DNA of 10,635 nucleotides from Candidatus Faecousia faecipullorum (GTDB lineage Bacteria > Bacillota > Clostridia > Oscillospirales > Oscillospiraceae): assembly GCA_018710805.1 (NCBI GenBank), contig DVJG01000204.1:1-10635 (forward strand), written 5' to 3'. Below, one piece after another: positions 1-7,531 of this stretch (within the stretch, counting starts at the first letter, position 1; each line of letters begins with the position of its first letter). The translations under genes and the position numbers were made by a program. Under the pieces are notes generated by a model. The model was not told where the DNA came from, did no database searches, and was given only the letters and a program-made list of their open reading frames with translations.

Positions 1-417
1 CGCCGGAACAAAAATCGCGTCATATCCGGCCTTCTTTGCGGCCAGCGCCATGGGAAGCACACCGGAGATGGGTCGGATCTGTCCGTCCAGGCTGACCTCG
101 CCCAGAAAGACGCTGTCAAAAGGCGGACGGCTGATTTCCCCTGCCGCCGCCAGAATGCTCAGGAGAATGGGAAGGTCATAGTGGGTTCCCGCCTTTTTCA
201 GGCTTGCGGGAGCAAGATTCACCGTAATGCGGCTGACAGGAAACCGAAACCCGGAACTCTTCGACGCGGCACGGACCCGGTCCCGGGCCTCCTTTACCGC
301 CGCGTCCGGAAGTCCCACGATATCGAAGGCGGGAAGTCCGTTTGTAATAAAGCATTCCGCCGTGACGACACTGCCTTGGATGCCGCTGCAGCCCAGGGTT
401 TTCACACTGCAAATCAT
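1..417 (-). CDS. comM: ComM/YifB-family Mg-chelatase-like AAA protein, N-terminal part (cut by window edge)
   Basis: The 139 codons visible start at ATG 417-415, preceded on the minus strand by a GGGGGAG-type ribosome site. The protein opens MICSVKTLGC, then shows GLPAFDIVGLPDAAVKEARDR (about residues 27-47), RITVNLAPASLKKAG (about 63-77) and FDLPI-like HYDLPILLSILAA (about 79-91), followed by FLGEVSLDGQIRPISGVLPM. These are the conserved N-terminal blocks of the YifB/ComM family, a fold related to the Lon protease S16 domain that precedes the AAA ATPase domain. The Walker motifs and C-terminal domain lie outside the window, so the gene is incomplete here. ComM in Gram-negative bacteria is a hexameric helicase that aids branch migration in natural transformation; its role in Firmicutes is less clear. 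It is divergent from nifJ. Family call is firm; function is known only by homology. Confidence 0.93.
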   Translation of the reverse strand, partial: MICSVKTLGCSGIQGSVVTAECFITNGLPAFDIVGLPDAAVKEARDRVRAASKSSGFRFPVSRITVNLAPASLKKAGTHYDLPILLSILAAAGEISRPPFDSVFLGEVSLDGQIRPISGVLPMALAAKKAGYDAIFVPA

Positions 418-444
418 GTTCTCTCCCCCTTTTCCTTTCCTCAT

Positions 445-473
445 ATCATACTCCATTCTCCGGAAAAAGACAA
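445..473 (-). promoter_or_regulatory. Putative sigma-A promoter of the comM-like gene
   Basis: On the minus strand a TTGTCT -35 box (473-468) is followed after 17 bases by a TATGAT -10 box (450-445). The -10 box matches consensus at five of six positions and the -35 box at four. Transcription would begin about 30 bases before ATG 417. Seen by eye only. Confidence 0.55.
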
Positions 474-563
474 TCTTTTTTTCCCTCTGGCAGAAATACA
501 CAGTCTTACCAGAGTATTCTTGTTTATATCCATGAAATTTTACAAAACGCCTCGTGAAATGAC

Positions 564-592
564 TTTACAAACGGTCTCGAAAGTGGTATGAT
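564..592 (+). promoter_or_regulatory. Strong extended -10 sigma-A promoter of nifJ
   Basis: TTTACA (564-569) and TATGAT (587-592) are separated by 17 bases, and TGG (584-586) supplies an extended -10 element. Each hexamer differs from consensus by one base. Transcription should start near 599, giving a short leader of about 34 bases before the TTG start. An imperfect repeat of TGAAAT and TTTACAA (533-545 and 555-570) precedes and overlaps the -35 box and might bind a regulator; that part is speculation. Confidence 0.75.
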
Positions 593-632
593 ATTTGCGA
601 CAAAAATTGAATACTTTAGGAGGTATTTCATT

Positions 633-3600
633 TTGGCAAGAAAATTTAAAACCATGGACGGCAATACTGCTGCCGCCCACGTCAGCTATGCCTTTACAGA
701 GGTTGCTGGCATCTATCCCATTACCCCTTCCAGCCCCATGGCTGACAACGTGGACCAGTGGTCCGCTGCCGGCCGGAAGAACATCTTTGGCGATACTGTT
801 AAGGTTGTGGAAATGCAGTCTGAGGCCGGCGCTGCCGGTACCGTCCACGGCTCTCTGGCCGCCGGTGCTCTGACCACCACCTACACCGCATCTCAGGGCC
901 TGCTGCTGATGATCCCCAATATGTACAAGATCGCCGGCGAACTGCTGCCCTGTGTTTTCCACGTCTCTGCCCGTACCGTGGCTGCTCAGTCTCTGAACAT
1001 CTTCGGTGACCACTCCGACGTTTACGCCTGCCGTCAGACCGGCTTCGCCATGCTCTGCGAGACCAACGTGCAGGAAGTTATGGATCTGGGCGCTGTTGCA
1101 CATCTGGCTTCCATCGAAGGCCGCGTTCCCTTCATCAACTTCTTCGACGGCTTCCGTACCTCCCACGAGATCCAGAAGATCGCCATCTGGGACTACGAGG
1201 ACCTGAAGGAAATGTGCAACATGGAAGCTGTCCAGGCTTTCCGTGACCACTCCCTGAACCCCGAGCGTCCCGCTATGCGCGGCTCCCACGAGAACGACGA
1301 TATCTTCTTCCAGCATCGTGAGGCCTGCAACAAGTACTATAACGCCCTGCCCGCAGTGGTTGAGAAGTACATGGCCAAGGTCAACGAGAAGCTGGGCACC
1401 AACTACCAGCTGTTCAACTATTATGGCGCTGCCGACGCTGACCGCGTCATCGTTGCCATGGGCTCCATCAACGATGTGGCTGAGGAAGTCATTGACTACC
1501 TGAACGCTCACGGCGAAAAGGTCGGCCTGGTGAAGGTCCGTCTGTTCCGTCCCTTCTGCGCTGACAAGCTGCTGGCTGCCATTCCTGCCACTGCCAAGAA
1601 GATTGCTGTGCTGGACCGTACCAAGGAGCCCGGCTCCCAGGGCGAGCCTCTGTATCAGGATGTGGTTATGGCTCTGGCCAAGGCCGGCCGCAACGATGTG
1701 ACTGTCATCGGCGGTCGTTACGGTCTGGGTTCCAAGGATACCCACCCCGCTTCCATCTTTGCCGTTTACGAAGAGCTGGCTAAGGACGCTCCCAAGCACG
1801 AGTTCACCATCGGCATCGTGGACGATGTGACCAACCTGTCTCTGGAAGAGAAGGTTTCTCCCAACACCGCTGCCGAAGGCACCATCGAGTGCAAGTTCTG
1901 GGGTCTGGGCGGCGACGGCACCGTTGGCGCCAACAAGAACTCCATCAAGATCATCGGTGACCACACCGACAAGTACGTACAGGCTTACTTCCAGTACGAC
2001 TCCAAGAAGACCGGCGGCGTTACCGTTTCTCACCTGCGTTTCGGTGACAATGCCATCAAGTCTCCTTACTACATCAACAAGGCCGACTTCGTGGCCTGCC
2101 ACAACCCCTCCTACATCACCAAGGGCTTCAAAATTGTTCAGGACGTCAAGCCCGGCGGCGTGTTCCTGATCAACTGCCAGTGGTCCATGGAGGAGCTGGA
2201 GCATCACCTGGATGCCGCTTCCAAGCGCTACATCGCCAACAACAACATCCAGCTGTACACCATCAACGCCATTGACCTGGCCATCAAGGTCGGCATGGGC
2301 AAGCGTACCAACACCATCCTGCAGTCCGCATTCTTCTCTCTGGCTAAGGTTATGCCCGCTGAGGATGCCATCAAGTACATGAAGGACGCTGCAGAGCACT
2401 CCTACCTGAAGAAGGGCCGCGACGTTGTTGAGAAGAACTGGAACGCCATCGACGCCGGCGCTACCGCTTATGTCAAGATCGACGTGCCCGCTTCCTGGGC
2501 TACCGCCGAGGACAACAAGCCCGAGCTGGCTCTGGAAGGCCGTGAGGACACCGTTAAGGTTGTTAAGAACATCCTGACCCCCGTGGGCAAGATGGACGGC
2601 TACAGCCTCCCCGTCTCTGCCTTCGCCGAGCTGCCCGACGGTCAGTTCCCCTTGGGTGCCTCCGCTTACGAGAAGCGCGGCGTTGCCGTCACCGTTCCTC
2701 ACTGGGACGAGACCAAGTGCATCCAGTGCAACAACTGTGCCTATGTCTGCCCCCATGCTACCATCCGTCCCTACGCTCTGACCGAGGCTGAGGCTGCTGC
2801 CGCTCCCGCCGGTGCCCGTCTGGTGGATGTGAAGGCCGGCAAGGGCAAGGGTGTCTACAAGTACACCATGGCCGTGTCTCCTCTGGACTGCATGGGCTGC
2901 GGCGTCTGTGTCGGCGTCTGCCCCACCAAGGCTATCTCCATGGTTCCTCAGGAGCAGGAGCTGGCCGAGCAGGAAGTCTTCAACTACATGGTTGCCAAGG
3001 TCTCCGAGAAGAAGGATATGCAGGACGCTACCGTTAAGGGTTCTCAGTTCCGCAAGCCTCTGCTGGAGTTCTCCGGTTCCTGCGCCGGCTGTGCCGAGAC
3101 CAGCTACGCCCGTCTCGTGACCCAGCTGTTCGGCGATCGGATGTACATCTCCAACGCCACCGGCTGTTCCTCCATCTGGGGTGGTCCTGCTGCTACCTCT
3201 CCCTACACCGTGAACGCTGAGGGCAAGGGCCCCGCTTGGGCAAACTCCCTGTTTGAGGACAACGCCGAGCACGGTCTTGGTATGTACACCGCCCAGGCTG
3301 TGATCCGTGAGTCTCTGGCGAACAAGGTTCGTTCCGTCATGGAGAACACCGCCTCCGAGGAGCGGAAGGCCGCTTGCCAGGCATGGCTCGATACCTTCAA
3401 CGATGGCGAAGCCAACAAGGCCGCTACCGCTGCTCTCGTTGCCAACCTGGAAGCCAACGTCTGCTGCGACACCGTGAAGGACATCCTGTCCAAGAAGTCC
3501 TACCTGTCCAAGAAGTCCGTGTGGATCTTCGGTGGCGACGGCTGGGCTTACGACATCGGCTTCGGCGGCGTTGACCACGTTCTCGCCTCCAACAAGGACG

Positions 3601-4160
3601 TGAACATCTTCGTCTTCGATACCGAGGTCTACTCCAACACTGGTGGACAGGCTTCCAAGGCTTCCAACATCGGTCAGGTTGCTCAGTTTGCTGCCTCCGG
3701 TAAGGAGACCAAGAAGAAGTCCCTGGCCGAAATCGCTATGAGCTACGGCTATGTCTACGTTGCTCAGATCGCCATGGGCGCCAACCCCGCTCAGACCCTG
3801 AAGGCCATCACCGAGGCTGAAGCCTACCATGGTCCCTCCCTGATCATCGGCTATGCTCCCTGTGAGATGCACTCCATCAAGGGCGGCATGATGAACTGCC
3901 AGGCTGAGATGAAGAAGGCCGTCGAGTGCGGCTACTGGAACCTGTTCCGGTTCGATCCCTCCAAGGAGACCGGCAAGTTCCAGCTGGACAGCAAGGCTCC
4001 CAAGGATGGCTATCAGGAATTCCTGATGAACGAGGCCCGCTACAGCCGTCTGACCCGTGAGTTCCCCGAGCGCGCTACCGACCTGTTCGCTAAGAACGAG
4101 GCTGCCGCTAAGGAGCGTTACGAGCACCTGGTGAAGCTGGTCGAGATGTACAAGGACTAA
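633..4160 (+). CDS. nifJ: Pyruvate:ferredoxin (flavodoxin) oxidoreductase, single-chain
   Basis: This 1175-residue enzyme oxidises pyruvate and CoA to acetyl-CoA and CO2, passing two electrons to ferredoxin or flavodoxin in the cytoplasm. Length matches the fused homodimeric family. The start is TTG 633, nine bases after AGGAGG (618-623), giving the usual N-terminus MARKFKTMDGN. Visible in order: YPITPSSP with T31, E64 and R114, which match pyruvate-site residues of the Desulfovibrio africanus enzyme; a central CoA-binding-type region; a two-cluster ferredoxin domain with C696, C699, C702, C706 and C753, C756, C759, C763; and the thiamine-diphosphate domain with proximal-cluster cysteines C817, C820, C845 and C1077, the GDGWAYDIG motif (968-976) and YSNTGG with N1002. 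All expected ligands are present. Codon use is extreme: no TTA, CTA or TCA codon occurs from the start to about 4127, which suggests very high expression. It has its own promoter and terminator. Confidence 0.98.
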   Translation: MARKFKTMDGNTAAAHVSYAFTEVAGIYPITPSSPMADNVDQWSAAGRKNIFGDTVKVVEMQSEAGAAGTVHGSLAAGALTTTYTASQGLLLMIPNMYKIAGELLPCVFHVSARTVAAQSLNIFGDHSDVYACRQTGFAMLCETNVQEVMDLGAVAHLASIEGRVPFINFFDGFRTSHEIQKIAIWDYEDLKEMCNMEAVQAFRDHSLNPERPAMRGSHENDDIFFQHREACNKYYNALPAVVEKYMAKVNEKLGTNYQLFNYYGAADADRVIVAMGSINDVAEEVIDYLNAHGEKVGLVKVRLFRPFCADKLLAAIPATAKKIAVLDRTKEPGSQGEPLYQDVVMALAKAGRNDVTVIGGRYGLGSKDTHPASIFAVYEELAKDAPKHEFTIGIVDDVTNLSLEEKVSPNTAAEGTIECKFWGLGGDGTVGANKNSIKIIGDHTDKYVQAYFQYDSKKTGGVTVSHLRFGDNAIKSPYYINKADFVACHNPSYITKGFKIVQDVKPGGVFLINCQWSMEELEHHLDAASKRYIANNNIQLYTINAIDLAIKVGMGKRTNTILQSAFFSLAKVMPAEDAIKYMKDAAEHSYLKKGRDVVEKNWNAIDAGATAYVKIDVPASWATAEDNKPELALEGREDTVKVVKNILTPVGKMDGYSLPVSAFAELPDGQFPLGASAYEKRGVAVTVPHWDETKCIQCNNCAYVCPHATIRPYALTEAEAAAAPAGARLVDVKAGKGKGVYKYTMAVSPLDCMGCGVCVGVCPTKAISMVPQEQELAEQEVFNYMVAKVSEKKDMQDATVKGSQFRKPLLEFSGSCAGCAETSYARLVTQLFGDRMYISNATGCSSIWGGPAATSPYTVNAEGKGPAWANSLFEDNAEHGLGMYTAQAVIRESLANKVRSVMENTASEERKAACQAWLDTFNDGEANKAATAALVANLEANVCCDTVKDILSKKSYLSKKSVWIFGGDGWAYDIGFGGVDHVLASNKDVNIFVFDTEVYSNTGGQASKASNIGQVAQFAASGKETKKKSLAEIAMSYGYVYVAQIAMGANPAQTLKAITEAEAYHGPSLIIGYAPCEMHSIKGGMMNCQAEMKKAVECGYWNLFRFDPSKETGKFQLDSKAPKDGYQEFLMNEARYSRLTREFPERATDLFAKNEAAAKERYEHLVKLVEMYKD

Positions 4161-4188
4161 TTCCTTTCACATCCGCATAAACTGAATT

Positions 4189-4224
4189 GCCCGCCCTCAG
4201 GGCCTACCTGAGGGCGGGTTTTTT
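4189..4224 (+). terminator. Intrinsic terminator after nifJ
   Basis: CCCGCCCTCAG (4190-4200) pairs perfectly with CTGAGGGCGGG (4208-4218). A further G-C pair inside (4201 with 4207) leaves a five-base loop. Six Ts follow (4219-4224). The T tract ends six bases before the ribosome site of the next gene. Confidence 0.92.
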
Positions 4225-4242
4225 ATGGAAAGGAGTGTTATT

Positions 4243-4860
4243 TTGAAGGTTTTGCTTATAAACGGAAGTCCCAGGCCCAATGGGAACACCGCCTTGGCGT
4301 TAAAAAACATGGCGGAAGTTTTTGAGGCCCAGGGTGTAGAAGCCGAAATCCTGAACATTGGGTCAAACGCCGTTCGGGGATGTATCGCCTGCAATTCCTG
4401 CAAGAAATCAGGAAAATGTGTTTTTGACGACGCTGTAAACGAAGCGGCTCCCAAATTCCAGGAAGCCGACGGTTTGGTGGTGGCAAGCCCCGTGTATTAC
4501 GCCTCTGCCAACGCAACCTTGATCGCCTTCCTGGACCGTCTCTTTTACAGCACATCCTTTGATAAGCGGATGAAGGTAGGCGCCAGCGTGGTGGTCGCCC
4601 GGAGAGGCGGCTGCTCTGCCACCTTTGATGAACTGAACAAATACTTCACCATTTCCGGGATGCCTGTGGCTTCCAGCCACTATTGGAACAGTCTCCACGG
4701 CCGTCTCCCCGGAGAGGCCCAGCAGGATGCGGAAGGTATAGCCACGGTTCGGAACCTGGCAAAGAACATGGCCTTTCTTATGAAGTCCATCGCCTTGGGG
4801 AAAGAAACCTTTGGTCTGCCGGAATATGATGAGCGGGTCATGACAAATTTTATTCGGTAA
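4243..4860 (+). CDS. Iron-sulfur-flavoprotein-like NAD(P)H/FMN reductase, flavodoxin fold
   Basis: A 205-residue protein of the flavodoxin-like NADPH-dependent FMN reductase superfamily. LLINGSPRPNGNT (residues 4-16) is the FMN phosphate-binding loop, and SPVYYASANATLIAFLDRL (about 83-101) is the second family block. Between them lies C47-x2-C50-x2-C53-x5-C59, the compact cysteine motif that ligates a 4Fe-4S cluster in archaeal and clostridial iron-sulfur flavoproteins (Isf). Such proteins shuttle electrons between ferredoxin and oxidised substrates, so its place behind nifJ fits a redox role; the physiological partner is inferred. The start is taken as TTG 4243, seven bases after AAGGAG (4230-4235). 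An upstream in-frame ATG at 4225 abuts the terminator T tract and has no ribosome site, so it is disfavoured. No separate promoter is evident between the terminator and the gene. It could be a general flavodoxin-family reductase without a cluster. Confidence 0.85.
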   Translation: MKVLLINGSPRPNGNTALALKNMAEVFEAQGVEAEILNIGSNAVRGCIACNSCKKSGKCVFDDAVNEAAPKFQEADGLVVASPVYYASANATLIAFLDRLFYSTSFDKRMKVGASVVVARRGGCSATFDELNKYFTISGMPVASSHYWNSLHGRLPGEAQQDAEGIATVRNLAKNMAFLMKSIALGKETFGLPEYDERVMTNFIR

Positions 4861-4869
4861 GGAGAAAAT

Positions 4870-5025
4870 ATGATCTGTACAGTCGTGGATATCCGCGGGG
4901 ATTATGCCTATGTCCGCTACGAGGACACCGGGGTTGTCTCCGAGGTCGCCATTGCACTGCTCCCCTTCGGCGTGGACCTTGGCGACCAGCTCAAATTTGA
5001 GAATTACGAATTTACAACCCTCTGA
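4870..5025 (+). CDS. Small conserved-looking protein of 51 residues, function unknown
   Basis: ATG 4870 follows AAGGAG (4859-4864) by five bases; the ribosome site overlaps the stop codon of the flavoprotein gene and the two genes are nine bases apart, so they are almost surely co-transcribed. The product begins MICTVVDIRGDYAYVRYEDT and ends GDQLKFENYEFTTL before TGA 5023-5025. It is acidic, has one cysteine, no signal peptide and no membrane segment. The pattern of a short beta-rich domain with VDxxGDYA, LLPFGVxxGD and a hydrophobic end is faintly like DUF3006-type small proteins, but I cannot assign it. A terminator hairpin follows 32 bases later, so it is the last gene of the transcription unit. 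Confidence 0.75.
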   Translation: MICTVVDIRGDYAYVRYEDTGVVSEVAIALLPFGVDLGDQLKFENYEFTTL

Positions 5026-5056
5026 TCATTTTTGTTGGGCATATAACATGCAGAAA

Positions 5057-5091
5057 GAACCCTCAGCCATAGCGGCCGAGGGTTCCTTTTT
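5057..5091. terminator. Shared terminator between convergent genes
   Basis: GAACCCTC (5057-5064) pairs with GAGGGTTC (5078-5085); inside, GCC (5066-5068) can pair with GGC (5074-5076). On the plus strand the stem is followed by C and five Ts (5087-5091), ending the nifJ-side unit. On the minus strand it lies just past the permease stop and is followed by TTTCTG, a weaker T tract, so it may serve both directions. Confidence 0.8.
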
Positions 5092-5092
5092 A

Positions 5093-6346
5093 TTATTTCT
5101 TTTGGTTTTGTATCTTTTGGATCTGCTCTTTCATCTTCTGAAGCCGTTTCCGTTCCCGCTTTTGCTGGAAATGAGAACGCAGCTCCGGGGGCTGGTCCAG
5201 GAGTTTTTCTGGGGGAATATTTCGCTCCGCCAGGCGCTTGTCAGTAAATTCTCTTACCAGTGTATAAAGCACAGAGGCCAGCGGAATCATCAGCAGCATG
5301 CCGCCCACGCCCATGAGGCCGCCGCCCACCGTCACGGCAACCAGCACCCACATGCCAGGCAGGCCGATGGAAGTACCCACCACTCTCGGATAGATCAGGT
5401 TGTTCTCCAACTGCTGGAGCACCAGGAACATGGCCACAAAGGACAGGGCTTGGATGGGGTCATTCACCAAAATGAAGAACGCACCAACGACGCATCCCAC
5501 AAAGGCGCCCACCACAGGAACCAGGGCTGTTACAGCAATGATGACGCTGACCAGGGGAATGTAGGGCATCCGGAAAATGGCCATGGCAATGGCAAAAAGG
5601 GCCCCTAAAATACACGCCTCCAGGAACTGGCCGGAGATGAAGTTTGCAAAGGTGTTGTTGGTCAGCCGGGCAATCCGGATCACTTCGTCCGCCGTGTGTT
5701 CCCGGAGGACGGAATAGAGGATGCGTCTTCCCTGCCGTGCCAGAATTTCCTTCCGAATCAGGCAGTACACCGCAAAGGCAATGGAAATGACAGTGTTGAC
5801 GATGGCTCCGGTGACGTTTCCAATCACATTTACTGCGCTGCCCATAACCGTACTGAGTTGGCTGCCCAGGAAGGTCAACGCGTCTTTCACAATGCTGGCC
5901 CAATCCAAGCTTTGCAGGTTAAACGATTCTTGAAGCCAAAGCTTCAAATCCGGGTGGTTATCCATGAGCACTACAAGCTCATTGGAGGTCCGCTCCACAA
6001 AGGGCGGGATGCTCTCTGCCAGAGACGCCCAGGTCAGCTGAATTTGGGGTATCAGAAGTTCAAAAACCAGGGAAATTACCAGAATCAGAGAAAGTATTGT
6101 AGCAATTATGGATAACCCCCGGCGAACGCCAATCCGGCGGATATCCCCCAGCCGCCGCTCGATGCTGCGCATAGGCACGTTAAAAATAAATGCGATGGCA
6201 GCTCCCGCAACGAAGGGAGAAAACAGCGCCCAGATGCCGTCCAGCATGGTTGTGGCCCGCTCCGTATCCAAAATAAGCCATCCGAAGACAATTCCCCCGA
6301 CAATCAGCAGGAAAATCCTCCGCATAGATCGTTTGTCAAAGTTCAA
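5093..6346 (-). CDS. AI-2E family (DUF20/UPF0118) membrane transporter
   Basis: A polytopic inner-membrane protein of 417 residues from the chosen start. Hydrophobic segments lie near residues 10-26, 36-55, 79-100, 165-195, and a dense cluster from about 240 to 365, with a soluble stretch about 105-160, the usual PerM/YtvI/YdiK layout. The family signature is plain in QQLENNLIYPRVVGTSIGLP (about 315-334), followed by GGGLMGVGGMLLMIPLASVL. The C-terminus from about 385 is charged and ends in a basic KEQIQKIQNQKK-like tail. Family members are linked to autoinducer-2 export, Na+/H+ antiport or unknown cargo, so the substrate cannot be told. TTG 6346-6344 is preferred because AAGGAG (6360-6355) lies eight bases upstream; a GTG three codons earlier overlaps that ribosome site. 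It follows the aldolase gene by 64 bases with no terminator between, so it may be in the same unit. A TATACT box (6372-6367) lacks a good -35. Confidence 0.9.
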   Translation of the reverse strand: MNFDKRSMRRIFLLIVGGIVFGWLILDTERATTMLDGIWALFSPFVAGAAIAFIFNVPMRSIERRLGDIRRIGVRRGLSIIATILSLILVISLVFELLIPQIQLTWASLAESIPPFVERTSNELVVLMDNHPDLKLWLQESFNLQSLDWASIVKDALTFLGSQLSTVMGSAVNVIGNVTGAIVNTVISIAFAVYCLIRKEILARQGRRILYSVLREHTADEVIRIARLTNNTFANFISGQFLEACILGALFAIAMAIFRMPYIPLVSVIIAVTALVPVVGAFVGCVVGAFFILVNDPIQALSFVAMFLVLQQLENNLIYPRVVGTSIGLPGMWVLVAVTVGGGLMGVGGMLLMIPLASVLYTLVREFTDKRLAERNIPPEKLLDQPPELRSHFQQKRERKRLQKMKEQIQKIQNQKK

Positions 6347-6410
6347 ATCTTTCACTCCTTTCTCTTAGTATAGCTGATTTTCTTAAGAATGCGGTGAACA
6401 AGTTGTAAAT

Positions 6411-7457
6411 TTACTTTCTTTTCAGAAGTTCTTCCAGAGATTTTTCAAGGGAAGTCACGTTTTCTTCCTTGGTTGCCCAGCTGGTGCAGAAACGAACGGC
6501 GCGGTGAGATTCATCCACTCGCTCCTGCTCGCAGAATACGTAGGTTTTGGAGAGCGCGTCCAGAACATCATCCGGCAGAATCGGGAACAGCTGATTGGTG
6601 TTGTTTTCCACCAGGAAGGGCACACCGCACTTTTTGAAGGTCTCCCGGAGCCGGTCCGCCAGACGGTCGGCGTGGGCGGAGATTTCAAAGTACAGATTAT
6701 CCGTCATAAGGGCGTCAAACTGGACGCCCAGCAGGCGGCCTTTTGCCAGCATGGCGCCGTGCTGTTTGATGAGGTAACGGAAGTCCTCCGCAAGTTTTAG
6801 GTTTGAGAACACCACGGCTTCTCCGAAGAGGGCCCCCACTTTGGTGCCGCCGATGTAAAAGACGTCGCAGAAAGCTGACAGGTCCTCCATGCTGACGTCG
6901 TTATCCTTCGCCATAAGGCCGTAGCCCAGGCGTGCGCCGTCCAAGAACAGGTACAGGCCCAGTTCGCGGCAGGTATTCGACAATTTTTCCAGCTCGGAGC
7001 AGGTGTAGAGGGTTCCCAGCTCCGTGGGATTTGAAATGTACACCAACTTCGGCTGGGCCAGGTGCTCGTGAGCGCCGTCGGCCCAGTGGGCGGTAACGTA
7101 GCTGCGGACTTGGTCAGCGGTGATTTTTCCGTCATCGGAGGGGACCGTCAGGACCTTGTGACCCGTTGCCTCCACCGCCCCGGTCTCGTGGGTGTTGATG
7201 TGGCCTGTAACCGCGCACAGCGCCCCCTGATGGGGCCGCAGGGCCGCGTCAATGACGGTCATATTGGTCTGGGTGCCTCCCACCAGAAAGTGAACAGAGA
7301 GGTTTTCCCGACCGCAGAGCTTTTTGATTTTCTCCGCGGCTGAGCGGCAGAATTCGTCCTCGCCATAGCCCGGGGTCTGCTCCAGGTTGGTTTTCACCAG
7401 AGCTTCCAGGACCTTAGGGTGGCAGCCCTCTGCATAGTCATTATTAAAGTAAATCAT
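6411..7457 (-). CDS. ltaE: Low-specificity L-threonine aldolase family PLP enzyme
   Basis: A 348-residue fold-type I pyridoxal-phosphate enzyme, expected in the cytoplasm to cleave L-threonine or allo-threonine to glycine and acetaldehyde. It opens MIYFNNDYAEGCHPKVLEAL, typical of the clostridial branch. Key residues visible are D173 and R176 in LFLDGARLGYG, which match the cofactor-contacting Asp and Arg of E. coli LtaE, and the Schiff-base lysine K206 in FYIGGTKVGALFGEA. FLVGGTQTNMTVI (58-70) is the phosphate-binding region and HETGA (90-94) the segment near the substrate. Length fits the family (about 330-350). ATG 7457-7455 has AAGGAG nine bases upstream (7472-7467). It has its own strong promoter and a possible operator. 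Related beta-eliminating lyases (tyrosine phenol-lyase type) are much longer, which favours the aldolase call, though substrate range cannot be read from sequence. Confidence 0.93.
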   Translation of the reverse strand: MIYFNNDYAEGCHPKVLEALVKTNLEQTPGYGEDEFCRSAAEKIKKLCGRENLSVHFLVGGTQTNMTVIDAALRPHQGALCAVTGHINTHETGAVEATGHKVLTVPSDDGKITADQVRSYVTAHWADGAHEHLAQPKLVYISNPTELGTLYTCSELEKLSNTCRELGLYLFLDGARLGYGLMAKDNDVSMEDLSAFCDVFYIGGTKVGALFGEAVVFSNLKLAEDFRYLIKQHGAMLAKGRLLGVQFDALMTDNLYFEISAHADRLADRLRETFKKCGVPFLVENNTNQLFPILPDDVLDALSKTYVFCEQERVDESHRAVRFCTSWATKEENVTSLEKSLEELLKRK

Positions 7458-7489
7458 AGGGGTATTCTCCTTGTTATTTATCTTTTGTT

Positions 7490-7518
7490 ATTTTACCGCT
7501 TCCTCACTTCCCTGTCAA
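7490..7518 (-). promoter_or_regulatory. Near-consensus sigma-A promoter of ltaE
   Basis: On the minus strand a perfect TTGACA -35 box (7518-7513) is followed after exactly 17 bases by TAAAAT (7495-7490). It lies about 33 bases before the ltaE start codon. The -35 box overlaps one arm of the inverted repeat at 7517-7531. Confidence 0.82.
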
Positions 7519-7531
7519 CGGAATTTCCGTT
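7517..7531. promoter_or_regulatory. 15-base inverted repeat, candidate operator
   Basis: AACGGAA (7517-7523), a central T, and TTCCGTT (7525-7531) form a perfect palindrome. It overlaps the two outermost bases of the ltaE -35 box and lies 50 bases before spoIIID. There is no T tract after it and the stem is short, so a protein-binding site is more likely than a terminator. The regulator is unknown. Confidence 0.45.

Noticed and set aside
520..545. Possible Rex redox-repressor site (TTGT and ACAA ends) upstream of nifJ
   Set aside because: The half-sites do not form the TTGTTAA-N4-TTAACAA palindrome; the spacing is far too long and the inner bases do not match.
540..4127. A 1195-codon open frame on the minus strand
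   Set aside because: It is exactly in register opposite nifJ, has no ribosome site at its start, runs past the nifJ promoter, and its leucine, valine and glycine-rich product is what reverse translation of biased codons gives.
4225..4242. ATG start six codons upstream for the Isf-like protein
   Set aside because: It sits on the end of the terminator T tract with no ribosome site and would encode the ribosome site itself; TTG 4243 restores the family N-terminus.
4904..5608. A 234-codon plus-strand frame
   Set aside because: It overlaps the 51-residue gene in another frame, crosses a terminator and then runs opposite the permease; the His and Gln-rich product is typical shadow sequence.
5696..6115. 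A 139-codon plus-strand frame opposite the permease
   Set aside because: The minus-strand membrane protein is a clear family member over the same bases, and the plus frame lacks a ribosome site.
6380..6389. TTCTTAAGAA palindrome between ltaE and the permease
   Set aside because: Only ten bases, AT-rich, no loop and no T tract, so it is too weak to call a terminator or operator.
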